Assembly (NCBI RefSeq): GCF_006738645.1
Contig: NZ_AP019700.1
Coordinates: forward strand, 1,624,001-1,688,000
Length of the DNA: 64,000 nt
Direction of reading: 5' to 3'
Origin: Stella humosa
GTDB taxonomy: Bacteria > Pseudomonadota > Alphaproteobacteria > ATCC43930 > Allostellaceae
The position numbers and the translations under genes were made by a program. A model generated the notes under the pieces. The model saw only the letters and a program-made list of their open reading frames with translations, was not told the origin of the DNA and ran no database searches. Of the stretch, positions 19,729 through 27,699 are shown piece by piece (position 1 is the first letter of the stretch; the number at the start of each line of letters is the position of its first letter).

Positions 19729-22341
19729 GTGCATGACCCGGGGCGCTGGCCCTACCTGCTGGCGCTGCTTCTGGGCGCGTGCGCCTGCTGGTGCCTGTTG
19801 TTCGGCATCGTGTCGGTGCTGGCGTCGCCGCCGGCCAGCTATGCGGTTGCCATCGATGGCCAGGACACCGGCCTGACCATCCCGCTGCAGGTGCAGGGCG
19901 CGCGCATGCTCATCTCGCGCGCCGACGCGCTGCGCCTGGGCTTGGCCCCGGCCGCCGACCCGTTCGACCTTGCCGCCGCCGATCTCCGGCTGCGCATCGA
20001 CCCCGAAGCGCGCCGGCTCGACCTCTACCGCCGGGCGGCGCGCAACGGGAATGGCAATGGAAACGGCCACGGCAATCGGAATGGTGGGGGAAACGGGAAT
20101 GGCGCCGATGGCGCCCGCCCGGTCATCCTGGACGTTTCGGTGAATGGCCGGTCGGTGCAGCGCAATGTCCGCGCCTTGCGCACCAACGGGCTCTTCCTGT
20201 TCGAGCCGGCCGATGTCGCAGGGTGGCGGGTGACGGCCGACGCCCTGCCGCCGATAACGCATCGCGGCCGCAGCCTGGCGGCGGCTGGCACCGGCACCGG
20301 CGTCGTGGCCGTGCTGGATCGCCAGCAGCAGGCGGTCGACCTGCGCATCTCGGCAGAGGCCCGGGCCCGCCAGGAGGTCCGCGGCGACGGCCACGCCGTC
20401 CGCCCGGCCCCGCCGCCCGCGCCGTCGACCGGTGCCTTCCTCAACTACGACGCCTACGTCCAGGCCGATCGGACCGGCCGCTTCGCCAGCCAGTTGCTGG
20501 AGGGGGGCGTGTTCAGCCCGCTCGGCGTGCTGCTGACGACGGTGCTGGGCCACCAGGGGGACGACCGGTCGCATGCCGTGCGGCTGGAAACGGCTTTCAT
20601 CCACGACGATCCGGAAGCGCGGCGCACGCTGCGCATCGGCGACGCCATCAGCGTGCCCGGCGACTGGAGCCGCCCGGTGCGCTTCGGCGGCATCCAGATC
20701 GGCCGCAACTTCGCGCTCGACCCAGGCTTCATCCCGTATCCCCTGCCGTCCTTCGCCGGCCAGGCGGCGGTGCCGTCGACGCTGGACGTCTTCATCAACG
20801 GGGCGCTCAACCATCGCGGGCGGGTCGATGACGGGCCGTTCACGCTCAGCCGCATTCCGGTGATGCAGGGCGGTGGCACGGCCAACCTCGTCGTCCGCGA
20901 CGTGCTGGGGCGCGAGCAGGTGCTGTCGCTGCCCTTCTATATCTCGACGCGCCTGTTGCAGGCGGGCCTCGATGCCTGGTCGATGGAGGCGGGGTTCCTG
21001 CGCAACCGTTTCCAGGAGCGCAGCTTCGACTACGGCCAGTTCCTGGCCCAGGGCACCTATCGCTATGGCGTGACCGACCGGCTGACGGCGGAAGGCCATG
21101 GCGAGGCCGGGATCGACCGCCAGGCGGCCGGCGCCAGCGTCGCCTGGCTGTGGCCCCAACTGGGCGAGTTCAACCTGTCGCTGGCGGCCACACTCGACGA
21201 GGGCCGCACCGGCGCGCTGGCCGGGATCGGCTTCCAGCGCATCTTTCCCGACTTCAGCTTCAGCCTGCGCCATACCGAACGCACCCCGGGCTTCCGCGAG
21301 ATCGGTGGCGACAACCGTGGCGATGCCCATCGCATCCAGGTGCGATCGGAGACGCAGGTGACCGCATCCTTGCCGATGGGGAGCCTGGGCACCGCCAGCG
21401 GCACCGTCGCCCGCCAGATCCTCGACGGCGCCGACGACGTGCTGGTCGCCAGCCTGAACTATTCCGTGCCCATCGGGGCCGACATCCAGCTCGGTCTGCT
21501 CGCCCTGCACACCGTCAGCGGCCGGGCAGCGACGACGGTCGGATTCAACCTGTCGATCCCGCTGGGCCCGCGCGATTCGGTGCAGGTCGGCGGCCGCTCC
21601 GGCACGGACGGGGCGACGGCGACCGCCGACTACAGCCGGCCGACGCCGGTCGAGGGCGGGCTCGGCCTGCGTGCCCGGGTGCAGCGCGGTCGGCAGCAGG
21701 AAACCATCGAGGGGACGGCCGAATGGGACGGCACGGTCGGCCGCTTCTCGGCCGGCGCCGCGCGCCATGGCGGCCGGCCCGCCGTCTTTGGTTCGGCCTC
21801 GGGCGCGCTGGTGCTGGCCGATGGCGGCCTCTTCGCCAGCCGCCGCATCGACGAGGGCTTTGCCGTGGTGACGGTGCCCGACCAGCCCGACGTGCGCATC
21901 TATCGCGAGAACAACCTGGTCGGCCGCACCGATGCCGATGGCCAGCTCTTGGTCACCCGCCTGCACCCCTACATGGCCAACCAGATCGGGGTCGACCCGG
22001 CCGACCTGCCGATACGCGCGCGGCTCGACCAGCGGCGCATCGAGGTGGCGCCTGGCTATCGCAGCGGCACCGTCGTGCGCTTTCCGGTCGAGGGGCTGGA
22101 CACGGTTCTGGTGCGGCTGCTGCGCGACGGCAAGCCGGTCGCCCCCGGCACCCGCGTCGCCAACCTGGATACCGGCCAGGCGGCCCGGGTGGCCCAGGAT
22201 GGCGAGGCACTGCTGCGCGTGCCGGCGGCCGACAGTCGTTTCTCGCTCGATGACGGCAATGGCGGCTGCGCCTTCACGGTGCCGCCCTTCGATCGCGCCC
22301 AGCCCGGCATTCCGCGCCTGACGGTGGAGGCCTGCCGATGA
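19729..22341 (+). CDS. Outer-membrane usher (Csu/FimD type)
   Basis: 870 residues from GTG 19729. An N-terminal hydrophobic signal precedes the chaperone-binding domain, then FLNYDAYVQAD and GVFSPLGVLLTTVLG opening the barrel. The plug and barrel region contains VPSTLDVFINGALNHRGRVD and RIPVMQGGGTANLVVRDVLG, and C-terminal domains follow (PDQPDVRIYRENNLVGRTDADG). It is the pore through which the pilus is assembled. An unusual Asn-Gly-rich stretch of about 21 residues sits near residues 105-126, encoded by imperfect 6-bp repeats. The stop overlaps the next start (ATGA). Confidence 0.9.
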   Translation: MHDPGRWPYLLALLLGACACWCLLFGIVSVLASPPASYAVAIDGQDTGLTIPLQVQGARMLISRADALRLGLAPAADPFDLAAADLRLRIDPEARRLDLYRRAARNGNGNGNGHGNRNGGGNGNGADGARPVILDVSVNGRSVQRNVRALRTNGLFLFEPADVAGWRVTADALPPITHRGRSLAAAGTGTGVVAVLDRQQQAVDLRISAEARARQEVRGDGHAVRPAPPPAPSTGAFLNYDAYVQADRTGRFASQLLEGGVFSPLGVLLTTVLGHQGDDRSHAVRLETAFIHDDPEARRTLRIGDAISVPGDWSRPVRFGGIQIGRNFALDPGFIPYPLPSFAGQAAVPSTLDVFINGALNHRGRVDDGPFTLSRIPVMQGGGTANLVVRDVLGREQVLSLPFYISTRLLQAGLDAWSMEAGFLRNRFQERSFDYGQFLAQGTYRYGVTDRLTAEGHGEAGIDRQAAGASVAWLWPQLGEFNLSLAATLDEGRTGALAGIGFQRIFPDFSFSLRHTERTPGFREIGGDNRGDAHRIQVRSETQVTASLPMGSLGTASGTVARQILDGADDVLVASLNYSVPIGADIQLGLLALHTVSGRAATTVGFNLSIPLGPRDSVQVGGRSGTDGATATADYSRPTPVEGGLGLRARVQRGRQQETIEGTAEWDGTVGRFSAGAARHGGRPAVFGSASGALVLADGGLFASRRIDEGFAVVTVPDQPDVRIYRENNLVGRTDADGQLLVTRLHPYMANQIGVDPADLPIRARLDQRRIEVAPGYRSGTVVRFPVEGLDTVLVRLLRDGKPVAPGTRVANLDTGQAARVAQDGEALLRVPAADSRFSLDDGNGGCAFTVPPFDRAQPGIPRLTVEACR
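20043..20103 (+). repeat. Imperfect hexanucleotide repeat in the usher gene
   Basis: About ten units resembling GGNAAY-GG (AACGGG, AATGGC, AATGGA, AACGGC and so on) encode an Asn-Gly tract inside the usher. Unit length is a multiple of three, so copy-number change would keep frame and alter linker length only. Confidence 0.7.
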
Positions 22342-22835
22342 GGATCGCCCGCATCCTGCTGCTGCTGGCGGCCTTCGCCGCCTGGTCCCCGCCCGTGAAG
22401 GCGGCGTCGTGCCTGCTGCTATGCACCTGCACGGTGGTGACGACGCCGGTCAGCTTCTCGGACTACAACCCCATCAACGGGCCGGCGGTCCTCAACAACG
22501 GCAACGTCGCGGTCACCTGCCGCGTCTTCCTCGGCCTCAATATCGGGCTGCTGGTCTCGTACGAGATCGCTATCTCGGCCGGGCAGTCGGGCAGCGTCGC
22601 CCAGCGCAAGATGTTCAAGGGCGGCGACAGCCTGAACTACAACCTCTACACCTCGAACAGCTACGGCACGATCTGGGGCACGAGCGCGCCCAACACGGTC
22701 GTCGACGGCTATGCGCTGGCGCTGGTCAACACCACCAAGAACCACACGGTCTTCGGCCGTATCCCGGCCGGCCAGAACACCGTGCCGGTCGGCGACTACA
22801 GCGACACGACGGTCGTGGTGACCGTCACCTACTGA
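22338..22835 (+). CDS. Spore coat U-domain protein, probable tip adhesin/minor pilin
   Basis: 165 residues. The signal peptide ends PPVKAAS, and an SCPU domain follows: FSDYNPINGPAVLNNGNV, VTCRVFLGLNIGLLVSYEI, RKMFKGGDSLNYNLYTS and a final GDYSDTTVVVTVTY strand. Family architecture is shared with the first gene of the operon, but it carries a Cys-rich start (CLLLCTCTVV). Its place after the usher matches CsuE-like tip subunits. Start and usher stop overlap as ATGA, so the two are translationally coupled. Confidence 0.8.
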   Translation: MRIARILLLLAAFAAWSPPVKAASCLLLCTCTVVTTPVSFSDYNPINGPAVLNNGNVAVTCRVFLGLNIGLLVSYEIAISAGQSGSVAQRKMFKGGDSLNYNLYTSNSYGTIWGTSAPNTVVDGYALALVNTTKNHTVFGRIPAGQNTVPVGDYSDTTVVVTVTY

Positions 22836-22839
22836 CGGG

Positions 22840-24610
22840 TCACTTCGCCGCTGGCGGCTTCTGCGAGGTCTGGCCATTGCGGCTGACGGCGCGGAAGGCG
22901 TCGACCCGGCCGGACCCGAACTCGCTGTCCCGGCCCGGCGCCCCCAGGTCCTGGGCGCTGCCCTCGATCAGGGCTCGTACCTCGGCCGGTGTCAGCCCCG
23001 GGTTGCGCTCCAGCAGCAGGGCGGCGACGCCGCTGACATAGGCGGCCGCCATCGAGGTGCCGGACAGGGACTGGAAAGTGCCGCCCGGGCCGGTGGTGAC
23101 GATGTCGACCCCGGGGGCGGCGACGCCGACGAAGCTGCCGCGGTTGGCCTGGGTGTAGAGCCGGTCGCGCGCGTCGGTCGCGGTCACGGCGATGACCTCG
23201 GCGAACGCCGCCGGAAAGCGCGTCTTCTCCTGCCCGTCATTGCCGACGGCGGCCACGATCACCGCACCCCGCTCGTAGGAGCGCCGGACCATGCGGCCGA
23301 CGATGGGATCGCTGGGGCCGGCGAAGCTGAGGTTGAGGACGCGCGCACCCTGGTCGACCGCGACGTCGATCGCACGCGCGATCTTGTCCGACGAACTGGT
23401 GCTCGACCCGGCCTGCTTGGGATCGGGGGTGAAGGCCTGGACCGACAGAAGCTGGACCTGGGGCGCGATGCCGCGCAGCCGGCCGTCGGCGGCGATGATG
23501 CCGGCCAGCGCCGTGCCATGCTGGCCGGGGTCGCGCTCGGCCAGTCCCATGACGTCGATGACGCCGGCCAGGCGGCCGGCCAGTGCCGGGTGGCTGGCGT
23601 CGATGCGGGTGTCGATCACGGCCACCCGCACGCCCTGGCCGCGGGCGATGCGATTGGCCTGCTCGGCCTGCAGCCGCTCCAGCGCGTACTGGCGCAAGGG
23701 GCCGGCGGGGGCCGGCTGGGTCTGCATGGTGCGGTAGCGATAGTTCGGCTGGGCGATCTGGATGCGTGGATCGAGGTTCAGCAGGTCGACCAGCGGCCCG
23801 ATCGGTCGCGTCTGCACGATCAGCAGCCGGTAGGCCTCGGTGCCAAGGATCGTAAGCGGGATCGTCTCGGCCAGGCCCATCGCGTAGTCGCGCGCGATGG
23901 CGTCGGCGGCCGTCTGGCCCAGGCCGGGATGCAGCAGGATCAGCACCTCGTCCGGCAGGGCCTCGGCCAGGTCGTCGCTGCCGGGCGGTGGCATCATCGG
24001 CGGAGGCGGGGCATCGGTCGGCTGCGGCGACTGCGTCACCGGCCGTTCGATGGCCCAGGCCCGTGGGCGCCCCGGCGGCGGCATGACCGGCGGTACGGGG
24101 GCGGCGGAACGGGGGCCGGGGGACGGCGGGGGCGGCACCGGCGGCACCGGGGCCGGCGGCACGGGCGGAACCGGCGCGGGCGGAACGGGCCGGGGATGAC
24201 CGGCACATTGCCGCCGGCACCCGGCGACTGCGGCTTGCCGAGCGGGATGGGTGGCGGGCAGGCGGCGGCGGGCCGGGCACGTCCGGGGTGTCGGGAACCT
24301 GGGGCCCGGGCGGCACCACCGGCGGCGGCCGCGTCGGCGGCGGGGGCACCCGGTCGGGCGGCACGTTGGTGGGCGGCGGCTTGGGGAAGCCGCCATCGTT
24401 GCCGGGCGGCATGGTCTGGGCCAGCAGGATGTACTGGCGGTCGGCGAGGGGGCCGGGGTCGTCGGCCAGGATCCATTCGGCGCGGTCGCCGTCGCTCCAT
24501 TGCAGGCGGTCGGACGCCTCCGCCGGGGCGGTGACGGCCAAGACCAGGGCGGCCGCCGGACCTAGCCTGCCCGCGAGTGGCTGGAAGTGCGACCGCCTGG
24601 GTTTCTTCAT
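22840..24610 (-). CDS. S8 subtilisin-like protease; N-terminal part split by two apparent frameshifts
   Basis: The signal peptide and start (MKKPRRSHFQPLAGRLG) lie in the frame beginning at ATG 24610. The catalytic domain is in a different frame, open from about 24180 down to 22840. Catalytic residues are visible: Asp in VAVIDTRIDASHP, His in GQHGTALAGI, Asn in VAAVGNDG, Ser in LSGTSMAAAYVSG. Following similarity in composition, the protein passes through a third frame (CPPPIPLGKPQSPGAGG) in a Pro-rich linker. This implies one missing base near 24265 and another near 24200, both in G/C runs. Restoring both gives one frame of about 590 residues. Sequencing error, a recent pseudogene or slippage are all possible. 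The start overlaps the anti-sigma stop (ATGA). Confidence 0.8.
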
Positions 24611-25269
24611 GGCATCCGTTCAGCCTGGGTGACCAGATTGGCCGCCGATTGTAGCGTGGACTGGGCCTGGGCGGCATCCCCCTGGGCGGCGACGACGAAG
24701 TAGCCGTCGGCGGTCGGCCCCTTGACGATCACGGCGTCGGCCCGCTCCAGCAAGGCGCGGATATCGCCCAGCAGGGCGCCATCGGCGAAACCGACCAGGA
24801 AGCGGGCGTCGCCCGTGCCCGATGCGCCGGATGCGGTCTGGAACTGGCCGCCGGCCTCTCCCCGGTCCCCGACCAGGGCGACGATGGCGGCCGCCTGCAC
24901 GGCGATCACCAGGGCGGCGGCGGCCATCGCCGGCCGCCAGGAGACCTCGAACCAGCCGGCGACCCGGGCCAGCAGGCCGCGGCCCTGGCTTGCCGCCGGC
25001 TGGGCCGTGCGCTGCGGCTCGGCGTCGATCCGCGCCATCAGGCGGGCGAAGCCGTCCGGATCGGGGTCGGGCATGGCGTCGGTGGAGGCCACGACGGAGC
25101 GCTCGACGGCGCGCAGCAGCTCCAGCTCCTCGCGCAGCTCGGCCGACTGGGCCAGTGCCGCCTCGACCCGGCCGCGATCCTCGGCGTCGAGCGTGCCGTT
25201 GACGTACCACGGCAGCAGGAACGCTTCCTCGGGCAGGCTGTCGATGGTGTCGACCGGATTGCGGTTCAT
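24607..25269 (-). CDS. Transmembrane anti-sigma factor
   Basis: 220 residues. The N-terminal segment (PEEAFLLPWYVNGTLDAED, then EELELLRAVERSV) fits a zinc-less anti-sigma domain. A single membrane helix (AMAAAALVIAVQAAAIVALV) lies near residues 115-135. The C-terminal half is outside the membrane and contains FLVGFADGALLGDIRALLERADAVIVKGP. The role follows from position: the sigma gene overlaps upstream (ATGA at 25266-25269) and the protease overlaps downstream. The protease might act on this protein, which is inference. Confidence 0.85.
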   Translation of the reverse strand: MNRNPVDTIDSLPEEAFLLPWYVNGTLDAEDRGRVEAALAQSAELREELELLRAVERSVVASTDAMPDPDPDGFARLMARIDAEPQRTAQPAASQGRGLLARVAGWFEVSWRPAMAAAALVIAVQAAAIVALVGDRGEAGGQFQTASGASGTGDARFLVGFADGALLGDIRALLERADAVIVKGPTADGYFVVAAQGDAAQAQSTLQSAANLVTQAERMP

Positions 25270-25856
25270 GCCGAAACTCCCTGGATGCCGGCGGCGGAGA
25301 GCATCTCCCGCATGCGCTGGCGGCCATAGAACATGCGCGTCTTCACGGTGTTGACGGGGCAGTCGAGCGCGTCGGCGATCTCCTGCACCGACAGGTCCTG
25401 GTAGTAGGTGAGCTGCAGGACCGCCCGGTGCTCCGGCGTCAGCCGGTCCAGCAGGCGCTGCATCACCCGGCCCAGGTCCGCCTGCTCGGCCGTCGCGTCC
25501 GGGGTGGCGGCATCGTCGACGATCGTGTCGGCCGCATCCTCGGGCAACTGGTCCTCGCGCCGCCGGCGCAGCAGGCTGATGGCCTTGTTGTGGGCGATGC
25601 CGAAGATCCAGGTCCCGGCCGAAGAACGGCCCTCGAACCCGGCGGCGGACCGCCACACATCCAGCATCACGTCGTTGAGCAGTTCGTTTGCCATCGCCTG
25701 GTCCCGCACCATCCGCATCAGGAACCCGAACAACGGCCGCTGAAAACGCTCGTAGAGCGCCTTGAACGCGGCTCGGTCGCCACGCCCCGCCCGGGTGAGG
25801 AGATCGTTCTCGAGTTGCTGGAACTCTTTCCCGGTCCTGCCCTGGCCCTCGGCCAT
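25266..25856 (-). CDS. ECF-type RNA polymerase sigma factor
   Basis: 196 residues with sigma-70 region 2 (FKALYERFQRPLFGFLMRMV, DVMLDVWRSAAGFEGRS, TWIFGIAHNKAISLLRR) and region 4 (RLTPEHRAVLQLTYYQDLSVQEIADALDC then PVNTVKTRMFYGRQRMREML). No region 1 or 3, as in group 4 sigma factors. GAGGGAGC precedes the ATG. It heads a three-gene coupled operon with its anti-sigma and a secreted protease. No obvious autoregulatory -35 element was recognised upstream. Confidence 0.93.
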   Translation of the reverse strand: MAEGQGRTGKEFQQLENDLLTRAGRGDRAAFKALYERFQRPLFGFLMRMVRDQAMANELLNDVMLDVWRSAAGFEGRSSAGTWIFGIAHNKAISLLRRRREDQLPEDAADTIVDDAATPDATAEQADLGRVMQRLLDRLTPEHRAVLQLTYYQDLSVQEIADALDCPVNTVKTRMFYGRQRMREMLSAAGIQGVSA

Positions 25857-26012
25857 CTTGCTCCCTCAGTCGTCCGCGGTGGCGGAATGGTTCAGCGAAA
25901 GTTTCGACATGCCGACGCCACTATAATGCGCGCGCCGGTCGAACCGCCCGGCGGCAATGCGCGACGTACCCCGCGACGGGACGATGGTCCGGTCGGCAAC
26001 GGGGATACCGCC

Positions 26013-26120
26013 ATGAAGCGCACGATCGGTCATCTCGTCATTCTCGTCCTGGCGGCCCTGGTGGGTGCTGCCACCGGCGTCGCCGGCCTGGCGCTGGCCG
26101 CCCAAGCTGTCACGCTCTAG
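26013..26120 (+). CDS. Possible 35-residue single-pass membrane protein
   Basis: A short frame, MKRTIGHLVILVLAALVGA onward, with two N-terminal basic residues and then one long hydrophobic helix. GGGGATA lies about ten bases upstream of the ATG. Codons end mostly in G or C, as in neighbouring genes. It is alone on the plus strand between the divergent-facing ends of the sigma operon and the TPR gene. No homologue is recognised. Confidence 0.4.
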   Translation: MKRTIGHLVILVLAALVGAATGVAGLALAAQAVTL

Positions 26121-26143
26121 TACCTGTCACGCTCCAGCCGCCG

Positions 26144-27505
26144 TCAGAAGTCATAGGTCAGCGACAGGGTGAAGAGGTTGCGGCGATAGGACAGCGCCGA
26201 GTAGTTCGAATCCTCGTTCGTGTAGCTGTAGCCGAGCGATACCGCCATCCCCTCGGCCACCGGCTTGGTCAGGGTGGCGGTGTAGTGCTGGCGCTGGAAG
26301 TTGCGCTTGGGATCGATCGGGTAGCTGCCGAAGTCCCGCCACTGGTATTCCGCCCGCAACATCAGCCGCAGGTCCCACGGCAGCAGCAACGCGCCGCCGG
26401 CAGTCAGGCGGTGGCCGCTCTCGTCAAAGAACGAGCCCTTGGCGTCGTTGCGCAGGTAGGAATAGCCGCCGAAGACGTAGTTTCGCCGGTCCTCGAAGTA
26501 ATAATATTGCGTGAGGCCGACTTGGTGCCCGCTACCGAGGTCGCGGGAGGTGAAGCGGCGCTGGACCCCGTCGTCGGCATAATCCTCCCGCCCGTAGCGG
26601 TAGAAAAGGTAGGAGATGGTGTCGTCCAGCGGCTGGAGGACCAGCGAGGCCGTCACCGCGTGGCTCTGGCTGTACTCCGACCCGCCCTCCCAGGCCGGCT
26701 GGTAGGCATAGCGCAGGCCGGGCCGGGCCGGCATGCCCCAGATCGTCGCCTGGTAGCTGAGGTCGATGGCGGCCTCGACGGTGATCTGGTCGTATTCGTT
26801 CAGCGCGCCGCGCAGGTTCTGGCTGAGATAGCCGAAACCCTCGCCACGCAGCCGCCAGCCGCCGTCCTGGATGATGTCGTAGCCGCCCCAGGCGCTCTGG
26901 AAGGTGCGGGCACCGGCCCGCGCACCGGGGGCCTGGCCGGCGCGCAGCGGCACATTGTCGTCATAGGCGATGCCGGCCTGTCCGGTCAGCGACCAGCGCC
27001 GCGGCTGCGGGGCGGCGGGCACCGTGCGCTCCGTCGTGAAGCGCGTCATCGTCTCGCGGAAGGAGCGGGCGACGGCGGCCGAGCGGGCATCCGGCTCCAG
27101 CGCCTCGGCCTTGGCCAGGGCTTCGGCGGCGGCTGGATATCGGCCCTGGGCATAGCGCGACAGGCCGAGATAGAGCCAGGTGGTGGCATTGCCGGGCTCG
27201 ATCCGGGCCGCTTCCTCAAGCGTTGCCGCCGCCTCGCCATAGCGCTTCAGCCCGTAATAGGAGAGGCCGAGATAACGGCGGACGAGCACGTCGTCCTTGT
27301 GCTGGGCGGCCAGCGGCGCCAGCCGCCCGATCGCCTCGGCGAAGCGGCCCTCGCGATAGGCGACGAGTGCGGGGTCGGCCAGAAGCTGGGACGGCGGGAT
27401 GGCGGCTTGGGAAACCGGGATCGGGGTCGCAAGCGATCCCAGGACTGCCAGTGCCAGCCCCGCGACCAACCTCCGCCCTGCGGATCGCGGACGACCCGGC
27501 CCCAT
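26144..27505 (-). CDS. TPR plus outer-membrane beta-barrel protein (Slam/DUF560-like architecture)
   Basis: 453 residues. After a signal peptide ending in PVSQA come about three TPR units (ALVAYREGRFAEAIGRLAPL, VRRYLGLSYYGLKRYGEAAA, TWLYLGLSRYAQGRYPAAAE). The C-terminal 290 residues alternate polar and aromatic residues in beta-strand fashion and end in the outer-membrane signature LFTLSLTYDF. TPR followed by a 14-strand-like barrel is the layout of surface lipoprotein assembly modifiers and related porins; I infer an outer-membrane export or assembly role. ATG 27505 was chosen because the signal peptide starts there. gyrA diverges 195 bp away. Confidence 0.7.
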   Translation of the reverse strand: MGPGRPRSAGRRLVAGLALAVLGSLATPIPVSQAAIPPSQLLADPALVAYREGRFAEAIGRLAPLAAQHKDDVLVRRYLGLSYYGLKRYGEAAATLEEAARIEPGNATTWLYLGLSRYAQGRYPAAAEALAKAEALEPDARSAAVARSFRETMTRFTTERTVPAAPQPRRWSLTGQAGIAYDDNVPLRAGQAPGARAGARTFQSAWGGYDIIQDGGWRLRGEGFGYLSQNLRGALNEYDQITVEAAIDLSYQATIWGMPARPGLRYAYQPAWEGGSEYSQSHAVTASLVLQPLDDTISYLFYRYGREDYADDGVQRRFTSRDLGSGHQVGLTQYYYFEDRRNYVFGGYSYLRNDAKGSFFDESGHRLTAGGALLLPWDLRLMLRAEYQWRDFGSYPIDPKRNFQRQHYTATLTKPVAEGMAVSLGYSYTNEDSNYSALSYRRNLFTLSLTYDF

Positions 27506-27699
27506 CGCAGCCCACACGCGCCGTATTCCCCCGCGGCTCCCGGTCAGCCAAGCTGCTACAGTGCGGCAAGAATCGCGTCGTGGCAATAAGTTGGGCCATG
27601 CCGGGCGCTGCGCGGGTCCGCGCCTATGCAGTCGCGCGAGCCGCGATCGTTGTTCGCAACTGCGAAATGTTCTAGTGTGACTGTTCGACGAATCTGTCG

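Noticed and set aside
27653-27666. Palindrome TTCGCA-AC-TGCGAA upstream of gyrA
   Set aside because: Short and not matching a regulator site I know; nearby GTTC copies are not spaced as a LexA box.
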